A stretch of DNA of 64,000 bases from Nocardioides albertanoniae (GTDB lineage: Bacteria; Actinomycetota; Actinomycetes; Propionibacteriales; Nocardioidaceae). Of this stretch, positions 56,208-64,000 are shown in pieces. Numbering within the stretch: the first letter of the stretch is position 1; every line of letters begins with the position of its first letter. Where the stretch lies: the NCBI RefSeq assembly GCF_006716315.1, contig NZ_VFOV01000001.1, positions 1,938,501 to 2,002,500 on the forward strand. The letters are read 5' to 3'. The position numbers were made by a program, and so were the translations under genes. The notes under the pieces are model-generated. The model did no database searches. It was given only the letters and a program-made list of their open reading frames with translations, and was not told the origin of the DNA.

Positions 56208-57511
56208 GCGAGCGTCAGAGCTATCTGCTGGAGCGGGCGATCCTGCCCGACGGCGTCGCCGACGAGGTGCTGGTCACCGTCGCCGACGGCCGGTTCGAGA
56301 CCGTGACCCCCGGCTTCCCCGGCCACGACGGCGCGGCGACCCGGCTGGCCGGGCTCACCGTCGCGGGCCTGGCCAACTGCCACAGCCACGCCTTCCACCG
56401 GGCGCTGCGGGGGCGCACCCAGCGCGGCCGCGGCACCTTCTGGACCTGGCGCGAGCAGATGTACGCCGCGGCGCAGCGCCTCGACCCCGACAGCTACTTC
56501 GCGCTGGCCCGCGCGGTCTACCGCGAGATGGCGGCCACCGGCATCACCTGCGTGGGCGAGTTCCACTACCTGCACCACCAGCCCGACGGCACCCCCTACG
56601 CCGACCCCAACGCGATGGGCGAGGCGCTGATCGAGGCGGCCCGCGAGGCCGGCATCCGGATCACCCTCCTCGACACGCTCTATCTCGCCGCCGGCATCGG
56701 CACCCCGCCCGAGGGTGTGCAGCGCAGGTTCTCCGACGGCGACGCCGACACCTGGGCGCAGCGGGTCTCCCGTCTCGAGGAACGCGACGGCGTGCTGGTC
56801 GGCCGGGCGATGCACTCGGTGCGAGCGGTGCCGCGCGACCAGCTCCGCCCGGCCGCCGGGCGACCCCTGCACGTGCACCTCTCCGAGCAGCGCGCGGAGA
56901 ACGAGCAGTGCCTCGCGGCGTACGGGATGACGCCGACGGAGCTGCTCGCCGAGGAGGGTCTGTTGGGAGCCGAGACCACCGCGGTGCACGCCACCCACCT
57001 GACCGAGACCGACATCCGCCTGCTGGGCGAGGCCGCGGCGTACGCCGACTTCTGCCCGACCACCGAACGCGACCTGGGCGACGGCATCGGCCCGAGCCGT
57101 GCGCTCCACGAGGCCGGCGCCCGGCTGACCCTGGGCAGCGACAGCCACGCCGTGATCGACCTCTTCGAGGAGATGCGCGCGGTCGAGCTCGACGAGCGCC
57201 TGGTCACCGAGCAGCGCGGGCACTGGAGCGCCGGCGAGCTCCTCGCGGCGGCCACGGCCACCGGCCACCAGAGCCTGGGCTGGAGCGACACCGGACGGAT
57301 CGCCGTCGGGCAGCGGGCCGACCTGGTCACGCTGTCGACGACCAGCCCGCGCACGGCCGGCACGGGCAGCGACGAGAGCTCGGTCGTCTTCGCGGCGTGC
57401 GGCGACGACGTCACCCACGTCGTCGCCGATGGAAAGATCGTGGCGCGGGCGGGCGACCGGCAGGAGATCGGCGACGAGCTGGCCACGGCGATCGGAGAGG
57501 TGTGGGCATGA
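56204..57511 (+). CDS. hutF: formimidoylglutamate deiminase
   Basis: 435 residues of the amidohydrolase superfamily. Metal ligands are in [13 protein letters not shown] near residue 65, a His in [15 protein letters not shown], another in HATHLTETD and the Asp in [10 protein letters not shown]. HutF releases ammonia from N-formimidoyl-L-glutamate to give N-formyl-L-glutamate. The ATG overlaps the stop of the M20 gene (ATGA). Its first 16 bases up to CAG match the left end of the mini-ORF element exactly, giving an MSERQ start. Confidence 0.92.
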   Translation: MSERQSYLLERAILPDGVADEVLVTVADGRFETVTPGFPGHDGAATRLAGLTVAGLANCHSHAFHRALRGRTQRGRGTFWTWREQMYAAAQRLDPDSYFALARAVYREMAATGITCVGEFHYLHHQPDGTPYADPNAMGEALIEAAREAGIRITLLDTLYLAAGIGTPPEGVQRRFSDGDADTWAQRVSRLEERDGVLVGRAMHSVRAVPRDQLRPAAGRPLHVHLSEQRAENEQCLAAYGMTPTELLAEEGLLGAETTAVHATHLTETDIRLLGEAAAYADFCPTTERDLGDGIGPSRALHEAGARLTLGSDSHAVIDLFEEMRAVELDERLVTEQRGHWSAGELLAAATATGHQSLGWSDTGRIAVGQRADLVTLSTTSPRTAGTGSDESSVVFAACGDDVTHVVADGKIVARAGDRQEIGDELATAIGEVWA

Positions 57512-58653
57512 GCAGTGTGGTGATCACGGGGATCGGCGAGCTCGCCACCCAGGCGGAGCAGGGTCTGCTGACCGATGCCGCCATGGTGATCGAGGCGGAC
57601 CGGCTGGCCTGGGTCGGTCCGGCCGCCCAGGCGCCGCCTGCCGACGAGCGGGTCGACCTCGGCGGCCGCGCGGTGATCCCCGGCTTCGTGGACAGTCACT
57701 CCCACCTCGTCTTCGCCGGTGACCGGTCGGCCGAGTTCGAGGCCCGGATGACCGGCACGCCCTACGCCGCCGGCGGCATCCGCACCACGGTCGCTGCCAC
57801 CCGCGAGGCGGCCGACGAGCAGCTGGCGGCCAACGTCGCCCGGCTGGTCGCCGAGATGCACCGTCAGGGCACCACCCACGTGGAGATCAAGAGCGGCTAC
57901 GGGCTCACGGTCGTCGACGAGGCCCGCAGCCTGGCGATCGCGCGCCGCTTCACCGACGACACCACCTTCCTCGGCGCCCACGTGGTGCCGCAGGGCTCGG
58001 ACCCGGCGGCCTACGTCGACCTGGTGACCGGTGCGATGCTCGACGCGGCGGCACCGCACGCGCGCTGGATCGACGTGTTCTGCGAGCGCGGCGCCTTCGA
58101 CGCCGACCAGGCGCGCACCATCCTGAACGCAGGCCGAGACAAGGGGCTGAAGGGCCGGTTGCACGCCAACCAGCTCGGCGAGGGGCCGGGTGTGCAGCTG
58201 GCCTGCGAGCTGGGCCTGGCCGCGGTCGACCACTGCACGTTCCTCTCCGACGCCGACGTCGATGCGCTGGCCGAGTCCGGCACGGTCGCCACCCTGCTGC
58301 CGGGGGTTGAGTTCTCGACCCGCCAGCCGTGGCCCGACGCCCGTCGGCTGCTCGACGCCGGCGTGAGGGTCGCGCTGGCCAGCGACTGCAACCCGGGCTC
58401 GTGCTACACCAGCTCGCTGCCGTTCTGCATCGCGATGGCCGTACGCGACATGGGCATGTCGCCGGCCGAGGCGCTGTGGTCGGCGACCGCCGGCGGCGCT
58501 CTGGCACTCGACCGCGACGACGTCGGGGTCCTGGATGTCGGGCGCCGCGCCGACTTCGCCGTGCTCGACGCGCCCTCCTACGTGCACCTCGCCTACCGGC
58601 CCGGGGTGCCGCTCGTGGAGCAGACCTGGATCGGTGGCCGCCGCGCCGGCTGA
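57508..58653 (+). CDS. hutI: imidazolonepropionase
   Basis: 381 residues. Metal and substrate residues are in [20 protein letters not shown] near residue 58, EIKSGYGL near 130, GAHVVP near 158, [15 protein letters not shown] near 220 and ASDCNPGS near 295. The enzyme opens the ring of imidazolonepropionate to formimidoylglutamate. The ATG overlaps the hutF stop (ATGA). The four genes hutU-M20-hutF-hutI are evidently one coupled operon, followed 21 bp later by an IclR regulator. Confidence 0.95.
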   Translation: MSSVVITGIGELATQAEQGLLTDAAMVIEADRLAWVGPAAQAPPADERVDLGGRAVIPGFVDSHSHLVFAGDRSAEFEARMTGTPYAAGGIRTTVAATREAADEQLAANVARLVAEMHRQGTTHVEIKSGYGLTVVDEARSLAIARRFTDDTTFLGAHVVPQGSDPAAYVDLVTGAMLDAAAPHARWIDVFCERGAFDADQARTILNAGRDKGLKGRLHANQLGEGPGVQLACELGLAAVDHCTFLSDADVDALAESGTVATLLPGVEFSTRQPWPDARRLLDAGVRVALASDCNPGSCYTSSLPFCIAMAVRDMGMSPAEALWSATAGGALALDRDDVGVLDVGRRADFAVLDAPSYVHLAYRPGVPLVEQTWIGGRRAG

Positions 58654-58674
58654 GCGAACCACTACGATCCAGGC

Positions 58675-59439
58675 ATGGCCGTCGTGCCCGCTGCCGAGCA
58701 GACGCTCGCCATCCTCCGCTACCTCGCCGCTCAGGCGAGCCCCGTCACCGCGGCCGCGATCTCGCGCGAGCTGGGGCTTCCCAGGTCGACGACCTACCAC
58801 CTGCTCAGCACGCTGCTGGCCTCGAGCTTCGTGGTGCACTACCCCGAGCAGAAGGTCTACGGGCTCGGCGTCACCGCCTACGAGCTCGGCACCGGATACA
58901 CCCGCCAGGCGCCCCTGCAGCGGCTCGCGCGGCGGCTGGTCGCCGACCTGCGCGACCGATCCGGCAACGGCGTACATCTCTCGGTGCTGCAGGGCCGTGA
59001 GGTCGTCTACCTCCTCGAGGAGCGCGCTCCGGGGCGCCCGCTGCTGATCACCGACGTGGGGGTGCGGCTGCCCGCGCACCGGACGGCGAGCGGCCGGGCG
59101 ATGCTGGCGGCGCTGCCGGCCACCCAGGTGCGGGCGCTCTACCCCGACGCCGACGCCTTCGAGCCGGGGGCGGGCCCGGGGTCGCTGAGCGCGCTGCGGC
59201 GGCTGCTGGCCGACGTACGCCGGCACGGGTTCGCCTCCGAGCACGGTGAGGTCACCGCGGGCCTGACCTCGGTGGCCATGCCGGTGCTGGACCACAACAC
59301 ACATCCCGTGGCAGCGGTCACGGTGACCTTCCCCGAGGGCGAGGGCACCGATGCCTACCTCGAGCGGATGGTCAGCGAGGTCGGGGCCGCGGTGCGGGAG
59401 CTGGGGCGGCGTATCGGAGCGGGCATCCAGGGGATCTGA
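58675..59439 (+). CDS. IclR-family regulator of histidine utilization
   Basis: 254 residues. N-terminal winged helix: AAEQTLAILRYLAAQASPVTAA then ISRELGLPRSTTYHLLSTL; the C-terminal IclR effector domain contains RLPAHRTASGRAMLAAL and SVAMPVLDHNTHPVAAVTVT. As last gene of the hut operon it probably regulates hutU and the NCS1 permease through the shared GTCTG-N6-CAGAC site, with urocanate or a later intermediate as effector (inference). Confidence 0.88.
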   Translation: MAVVPAAEQTLAILRYLAAQASPVTAAAISRELGLPRSTTYHLLSTLLASSFVVHYPEQKVYGLGVTAYELGTGYTRQAPLQRLARRLVADLRDRSGNGVHLSVLQGREVVYLLEERAPGRPLLITDVGVRLPAHRTASGRAMLAALPATQVRALYPDADAFEPGAGPGSLSALRRLLADVRRHGFASEHGEVTAGLTSVAMPVLDHNTHPVAAVTVTFPEGEGTDAYLERMVSEVGAAVRELGRRIGAGIQGI

Positions 59440-59476
59440 GCCGCCCTGAGCCCGCCCCTGAGCCAGGTCCGCACCA

Positions 59477-59492
59477 GTCTGGGATCGCAGAC
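59477..59492. promoter_or_regulatory. GTCTG-N6-CAGAC palindrome upstream of NCS1 permease
   Basis: GTCTGGGATCGCAGAC has the same half-sites and spacing as the palindrome before hutU (53131-53146). It lies 89 bp before the permease ATG and suggests the permease belongs to the hut regulon. Confidence 0.62.
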
Positions 59493-59580
59493 TCGAACTC
59501 GGTGGGACGCCTAGGCCGTGGGGGTGCGCGGGGCTTCCAATGGAGAGGCACGTCACACCCGTACGACCGAGGAGTCCCCC

Positions 59581-61020
59581 ATGGCCACGACCGAGGCTGG
59601 TGGCGGCATCGAACGCCGCACCATCGATGTCATCCCCGCAGCCGAGCGGCATGGCACGACCCGGAGCCAGTTCACGCTGTGGTTCGGCGCGAACATGCAG
59701 ATCACCGCGATCGTCGACGGGTCGCTCGCCGTCGTCTTCGGCGCCGACGCGTTGTGGGCGATCATCGGTCTGCTGATCGGCAACGTCTTCGGCGGTGCGG
59801 TGATGGCGCTCCACTCCGCCCAGGGGCCGAAGCTCGGTCTGCCGCAGATGATCTCGAGCCGGGCCCAGTTCGGCGTCTACGGGGCTGCGCTGCCGCTGGT
59901 GCTGGTCGTGGTGATGTACATCGGGTTCGCGGCCACCGGCACCGTGCTGGCCGGGCAGGCGATCAACAACGTGCTCCACGTGGACGCGCCGGCCGTGGGC
60001 ATCTTGATCTTCGGCGGCCTCACCGCGCTCGCCACGACGGTCGGCTACAAGCTCATCCACGTCGTGGGCAGGGTGGCCACCGTGGTCGGCATCATCGGCT
60101 TCACCTATCTCGCGTTCCGGCTCATCGCAGACTACGACGTCTCGGCCGTCTTCGGCGTACGCGGCTTCGAGGTCGCGACCTTCCTGCTGGCCGTCGCGCT
60201 GGGCGCGGGCTGGCAGCTCACCTTCGGTCCCTACGTCGCCGACTACTCGCGCTACCTCCCGGCCGAGACCTCCGAGCGGGCCACCTTCTGGTCGACCTTC
60301 CTCGGCAGCGTGCTCGGCTCCCAGTGGGCGATGACGCTCGGCGTGGTCGTCGCCGCGCTCCCGGTCTCGGCCGGGGGAGCCGACTTCCTGACCAACCAGG
60401 TCGGCTTCATGGGCGATCTCGCCGGCGGCGGCGCCGTCGCCCTGCTGATCTACCTGGTGATCGTCGTCGGCAAGCTCGCGGTCAACAGCCTCAACGCCTA
60501 CGGCGGCTTCATGACCATGCTGACCGTCGTCTCCGGGTTCGCTCGGATCCGGGAGGTCTCCGCGGTGGCGCGAGTGCTCTACATCAGCCTCTTCCTCGGC
60601 ACCTCGGTGGTGATCGCGATCTTCGCCTCGGCCGACTTCCTGGACAACTTCAAGAACTTCGTGCTGGTGCTGCTGATGGTGTTCACCCCGTGGAGCGCGA
60701 TCAACCTGACCGACTACTACCTGGTCTCCAAGGAGCGGGTCGACGTGCCCGCCCTCTACGACCCCGCAGGCCGCTACGGCGCCTGGAACCTGGCCGCGCT
60801 GGGCTGCTACGTGCTCGGTGTCGTGGCGCAGATCCCGTTCCTGGCGCAGAAGCTCTACACCGGGCCGATCACCGAGGCTCTCGGCGGCGCCGACCTCTCC
60901 TGGATCGTCGGCCTGGTCCTCACCGCGGCGGTCTACTACCCGCTGGCGAAGCGCACGAGCAAGCCGCCGTCGGCGATGATCCTGCCGGAGCAGTCCCCGG
61001 CATCTGCCCGCGTCGGATGA
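59581..61020 (+). CDS. NCS1 permease (cytosine/purine-type), hut regulon
   Basis: 479 residues with about 12 helices. NCS1 landmarks are TLWFGANMQITAIVDGSLAVV in helix 1, ALHSAQGPKLGLPQMISSRA after helix 2, TFGPYVADYSRYLPAETSER and the helix-8 SLNAYGGFMTML. The family imports cytosine, purines, allantoin, hydantoins or related heterocycles. Placed after the hut genes with their operator, its substrate is likely urocanate, imidazolone or histidine-related. GAGGAG precedes ATG 59581. It converges on the flavin reductase gene. Confidence 0.87.
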   Translation: MATTEAGGGIERRTIDVIPAAERHGTTRSQFTLWFGANMQITAIVDGSLAVVFGADALWAIIGLLIGNVFGGAVMALHSAQGPKLGLPQMISSRAQFGVYGAALPLVLVVVMYIGFAATGTVLAGQAINNVLHVDAPAVGILIFGGLTALATTVGYKLIHVVGRVATVVGIIGFTYLAFRLIADYDVSAVFGVRGFEVATFLLAVALGAGWQLTFGPYVADYSRYLPAETSERATFWSTFLGSVLGSQWAMTLGVVVAALPVSAGGADFLTNQVGFMGDLAGGGAVALLIYLVIVVGKLAVNSLNAYGGFMTMLTVVSGFARIREVSAVARVLYISLFLGTSVVIAIFASADFLDNFKNFVLVLLMVFTPWSAINLTDYYLVSKERVDVPALYDPAGRYGAWNLAALGCYVLGVVAQIPFLAQKLYTGPITEALGGADLSWIVGLVLTAAVYYPLAKRTSKPPSAMILPEQSPASARVG

Positions 61021-61033
61021 GCCGCCCCGGCGG

Positions 61034-61690
61034 TCAGGTGGGCTGGCCGGCGAGGCCGTACGCAGCCGCTTCTCCGGCCTCGGGCACCTGCATCTCGAAC
61101 GTGTCGGTGACGACCGTGTAGTCGAAGTAGCCCATCCTTGCGATCGGCTTGATGCGTGGGATGTCGAGCCTGCCGTCGGGCGTCAGCGCGTTGTCATCGA
61201 TGTGGATCCGCTCGACCTTGGCGAAGACGATGTCGATCGTGCCGACGTTGGAGTCGCCCGTCATGCGATGGGTGGAGAGGTAGCGACACTCGAAGTGCAC
61301 CGGGCTCTCGGCCACCAGCGGGACCGGGGCCAGCTCGGCGTACGCCTTGGTGACCCCGCAACGGTCGAACTCGCTCTCGTCGGCGGGCAACGCCATGGCG
61401 CTGATGTTGACGGCCTCGCGGAGGTCCCAGGTGGCCATGTTCCAGACGAACCATCCGGTCTGCTCGGCGTTGAGGACGGTGTCCTTGCGGCGTCCGTCGG
61501 GATACTGGTTGGCGGAGAACATCACCATCGGCGGATCGAACGTGAGGTTCTGCCACTGGCTGTAGGGGGCGAGGTTCTCCACGCCGTCGGGGGAGACGCT
61601 CGAGAGCCAGCCGATCGGGCGGGGCACCGTGCAGCTCTTGAACGGGGAGAAGGGAAGCGGGCTCTTCTCGGTGGCGGGGTCGTATCTCAT
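61034..61690 (-). CDS. flavin reductase family protein (DIM6/NTAB type)
   Basis: 218 residues. PFKSCTVPRPIGWLSSVSPDG and NLAPYSQWQNLTFDPPMVMF are the FMN-binding motifs of the DIM6/NTAB family; NISAMALPADESEFDRCG follows. The family includes NAD(P)H:FMN reductases and FMN-binding proteins, often partners of a monooxygenase, but no oxygenase gene is next to it. It is downstream of an NCS1 permease on the same strand (62 bp), so it may process the imported heterocycle. AAGGAC precedes ATG 61690. Confidence 0.82.
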   Translation of the reverse strand: MRYDPATEKSPLPFSPFKSCTVPRPIGWLSSVSPDGVENLAPYSQWQNLTFDPPMVMFSANQYPDGRRKDTVLNAEQTGWFVWNMATWDLREAVNISAMALPADESEFDRCGVTKAYAELAPVPLVAESPVHFECRYLSTHRMTGDSNVGTIDIVFAKVERIHIDDNALTPDGRLDIPRIKPIARMGYFDYTVVTDTFEMQVPEAGEAAAYGLAGQPT

Positions 61691-61752
61691 GGGATATGTC
61701 CTTGCTGGGTCAGTGATCGGTTCGGGTGATCGGTTCGGGGCATGGGGTCGGG

Positions 61753-63144
61753 TCATCGGTGGGAGGCGAGGCCCCGAGGTGCGGCGTGCTCGGAGCGCAC
61801 CCGGCCGGAGAGGGCGTAGTAGAGGCCGCCGGCGACGACGAGCCCGAGGATCCAGGAGATCTCGGCGCCGCCCATCCAGTCTGCGATCGGGCCGACGTAG
61901 AAGCTGCTGTTTATGAACGGGATCTGGATCAGCACGCCGAGGACGTAGGCGATCATGGCGCTCTTGTTGACGCGGCCGTAGACGCCGTCGGGGTCGAACA
62001 GGGCGTCGACGTCGTACTGCTCCTTGCGGACCCAGTAGTAGTCGACCAGGTTGATCGCCGACCAGGGGGTCATGAAGTAGAGGAGGAAGAGCAGGAAGTC
62101 GGTGAACGAGGCGATGAAGTTGTCGCTGGCCGCGAGCGCGATGGCCAGCGCGACCGCCGAGATCAGGGCGATGTAGACGACGCGGTGGCGCGGCTCGATG
62201 CGCGACTGGCGGGTCAGGCTGGTGACGATGGTCGCCACAGCCATGTATCCGCCGTAGGAGCTGAGCGTGTTGCCGGTCAGCTTGCCGCAGATCACGGCGA
62301 GCAGCACGACCACGGCGAACACTCCGCCGAGGTCTGCCAGGAAGCCCACCTGGTTGTCGAGGAAGCCCGCGCCGCCCAGGGTCGCCGCGAAGGCGCCGAG
62401 GATCATCGCGGCCGTGGCGCCGACGACGCTGCCGAGGGAGGTCCAGCCGATCGTGGCGGACTTGGGGGTCTCTTCGGGCAGGTAGCGCGAGTAGTCGGCG
62501 ATGTAGGGGCCGAAGGTGAGCTGCCATGAGGCGGCCAGCGAGATGCCGAGGATGAACGGTGCCGCGGCGAACGTGGTGTTCGAGAGCGCCTCGCGGGTGG
62601 CGGGCTCGGTCAGCATCTTGATGAACAACCCGGCGAAGACGACTGCGCTGAGCACGGCCGCGACATGAGAGAAGCGGTGGATGTGTCGATAGCCGAAGAT
62701 CGCGAGCGCCGTCGACATCAGGGCGAACACCACCGCACCGGCCTCAGGGGAGGTGTGGAGCAGCCGCGCCATCGCCTGCCCACCGAGGACCAGGCCGGTG
62801 GCGTAGAAGCCCAGGAAGATCATCAGCGCCAGGATCAGCGGGAGGATCGCGCCGAAGTATCCGAACTGTGCACGGCTCTGGATCATCTGCGGCACCCCGA
62901 GGCGAGGCCCCTGCGCGGAGTGGAGGGCGGTGAAGAAGCCGCCCACGGCGTTGCCGATGACGATCGCGGGGATCGACCACAGCGCGGTGTTGCCCAAGAT
63001 GACGAACAGAGCCCCGGTCACCAAGGCGGTGATGGAGGTGTTGGCGGCGAACCACACGAAGAGCAGGCTGCGGGGGGAGCCGTGGCGCTCCTCGAGCGGG
63101 ATGTGGTCGATGGAGCGTTGTTCGATGGGGGAGTTCGTGGCCAT
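61753..63144 (-). CDS. NCS1 permease (cytosine/purine-type), second copy
   Basis: 463 residues with the same architecture as the permease at 59581: FVWFAANTSITALVTGALFV, ALHSAQGPRLGVPQMIQSRA, FGPYIADYSRYLPEETPKSA and LSSYGGYMAVATIVTS. The two are clearly paralogous but well diverged, implying different substrates. It is divergent from a GntR/FCD regulator across 200 bp containing a large palindrome. ATG 63144 is preceded by AAGGAGCCCGAC. Confidence 0.87.
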   Translation of the reverse strand: MATNSPIEQRSIDHIPLEERHGSPRSLLFVWFAANTSITALVTGALFVILGNTALWSIPAIVIGNAVGGFFTALHSAQGPRLGVPQMIQSRAQFGYFGAILPLILALMIFLGFYATGLVLGGQAMARLLHTSPEAGAVVFALMSTALAIFGYRHIHRFSHVAAVLSAVVFAGLFIKMLTEPATREALSNTTFAAAPFILGISLAASWQLTFGPYIADYSRYLPEETPKSATIGWTSLGSVVGATAAMILGAFAATLGGAGFLDNQVGFLADLGGVFAVVVLLAVICGKLTGNTLSSYGGYMAVATIVTSLTRQSRIEPRHRVVYIALISAVALAIALAASDNFIASFTDFLLFLLYFMTPWSAINLVDYYWVRKEQYDVDALFDPDGVYGRVNKSAMIAYVLGVLIQIPFINSSFYVGPIADWMGGAEISWILGLVVAGGLYYALSGRVRSEHAAPRGLASHR

Positions 63145-63217
63145 GTCGGGCTCCTTGCGGTGGGCGTTGACACGATCCGATGCGCTCGTGTGGTCTGCGT
63201 CTCACTGGTAGGCTCCG

Positions 63218-63243
63218 TATGCAACCAGTATATCGGTCGCATA
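63218..63243. promoter_or_regulatory. 26-bp near-palindrome, candidate GntR/FCD operator
   Basis: The halves TATGCAACCAGTA (63218-63230) and TATCGGTCGCATA (63231-63243) are inverted repeats matching at 10 of 13 positions, in an AT-rich patch between the divergent NCS1 permease and GntR genes. Confidence 0.6.
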
Positions 63244-63344
63244 TCAAGAGTTCTGAAGAAGATTTGGGCGACCCTCTCTGGTGGGGGGATCCGGTGGGAG
63301 CGGGGTGTCGACCTAGGATGCGGCACAACGAAGGAGGCGGGGCG

Positions 63345-64000
63345 ATGGCTGGGATCGGCAAGGCGGCGCAGGCTTACCGGGACATCGAGAGAATGGTGGT
63401 GTTCGGCGAGATCGACCCGGGATCGCTGGTCTCGGAGTCCTTCCTGATGGAGAAGACGGGCCTGGGGCGTACGCCGGTCCGTGAGGCGCTGCAGCGGCTC
63501 TCGCGCAACCGGATGGTCGAGATCCATCCGAACAAGGGCGTGCTCATCCCGTCCACGTCGGTGGAGGCACAGCTGCGGATGCTGGAGCTGCGCCGCGTCC
63601 TCGAGTCGCTCGCCGTGCGTCTGGCGTGCGAGCGGGCGCTGCCCGCGGACCGCAGCGGGATGGAAGCCATGGTGGCCCGGCTCGAGCGAGGGGGTTTCGA
63701 TCTCGAGGGCTACGCGGAGACTGTGCGCGGCACCCATGACCTGATCGTCACCGGGTCGCACAACGCCTACCTCGCCGACGCGATGGCCCCCCTGCAGGGT
63801 CTGTCCCGCCGATTCTGGTTCACCCACGTCTCCGAGGTGGAGGCCGAGATCAAGGCCGGCGCGAGCCTTCATGTGGCCATCTTGAGGGCCATCCTCGCCC
63901 GCGAGCCTGACGCGGCCGAGGCGGCCGCACTGGATCTGAACGACTACCTTGTCGACTTCTCCTACGCGACGCTCGGCCCCCAGGGGAGTCGCCGCTCTCG
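63345..64000 (+). CDS. GntR-family regulator, FCD subfamily (3' truncated by window)
   Basis: The frame is open from ATG 63345 to the window end (218 codons, no stop), so the gene is incomplete here but nearly full length for the family. The N-terminal winged helix contains SESFLMEKTGLGRTPVREAL and the wing VEIHPNKGVLIP. An FCD ligand domain follows with LELRRVLESLAVRLACERAL and later His residues (GTHDLIV, LHVAIL). AAGGAGG precedes the ATG by 7 bases. Divergent orientation and the palindrome upstream indicate control of the NCS1 permease and flavin reductase. Confidence 0.85.
   Translation, partial: MAGIGKAAQAYRDIERMVVFGEIDPGSLVSESFLMEKTGLGRTPVREALQRLSRNRMVEIHPNKGVLIPSTSVEAQLRMLELRRVLESLAVRLACERALPADRSGMEAMVARLERGGFDLEGYAETVRGTHDLIVTGSHNAYLADAMAPLQGLSRRFWFTHVSEVEAEIKAGASLHVAILRAILAREPDAAEAAALDLNDYLVDFSYATLGPQGSRRS

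Noticed and set aside
56680..60060. A 1,126-codon open frame on the minus strand across hutF, hutI and the IclR gene
   Set aside because: It is antisense to four convincing genes, has histidine/arginine/glycine-rich composition typical of high-GC shadow frames and no recognisable motif.

Overview
The window is very GC-rich, with tightly packed genes, many GTG starts, ATGA/GTGA stop-start overlaps and strongly G/C-biased third codon positions. Together with the families present (Opp-type ABC operons, CatA/PheA phenol genes close to those of Rhodococcus, the hutU-M20-hutF-hutI order known from Streptomyces) this points to an actinobacterial chromosome, most plausibly Nocardioidaceae (Nocardioides-like). 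The genus is inference. I found no rRNA, tRNA, CRISPR array, insertion sequence or phage gene, and no gene-free stretch longer than about 300 bases.

Layout. 1-3.9 kb: 3' part of an indolepyruvate ferredoxin oxidoreductase, a small membrane protein, and an MFS transporter divergent from a FadR-type regulator. 3.9-18.0 kb: an acyl-CoA catabolic regulon consisting of an ADP-forming acyl-CoA synthetase, acyl-CoA dehydrogenase, TetR, MaoC hydratase, SDR, Ltp2-like thiolase-fold protein, DUF35 partner, metallo-hydrolase and a five-gene Opp-type importer. Two matching operator pairs (7289-7308 and 17998-18017) tie both transcription units to the TetR. 18.1-21.1 kb: DHA2 efflux pump, TauE/SafE permease, YciI-like protein. 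21.3-29.7 kb: a peptidoglycan-recycling operon (Opp-type importer, murQ, anmK, AmiE-like serine hydrolase). 29.9-32.4 kb: FdhF/YdeP-type molybdoenzyme. 32.4-42.4 kb: phenol-to-3-oxoadipate cluster (two-component phenol hydroxylase, catA, catC-like, pcaD, pcaF, LysR and IclR regulators, transporter, and a stand-alone FAD synthetase). catB and the 3-oxoadipate CoA-transferase are not here. 42.5-47.2 kb: PLP decarboxylase with a GPH-type transporter, and a TrkA_C/NhaD-like antiporter pair. 47.3-53.1 kb: alcohol dehydrogenase, bis-MGD molybdoenzyme, epimerase and two small helical proteins of unknown role. 53.3-61.0 kb: histidine utilization from urocanate on, with its IclR regulator and an NCS1 permease; hutU and the permease carry the same 16-bp palindrome. 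61.0-64 kb: flavin reductase, second NCS1 permease and the start of a GntR/FCD regulator that runs off the window.

The most unusual signal is a dispersed element present four times (6006-6092, 8936-9019, 22884-22970, 27061-27147). Each copy is a 27-28 codon mini-ORF inserted exactly at an ATGA stop/start overlap between two operon genes. Its mRNA can fold into a long hairpin that buries the Shine-Dalgarno sequence and AUG of the next gene. Differences between copies keep the pairing or become G-U pairs in the sense RNA. It resembles mycobacterial MIRUs in design and looks like a mobile translational-coupling device.
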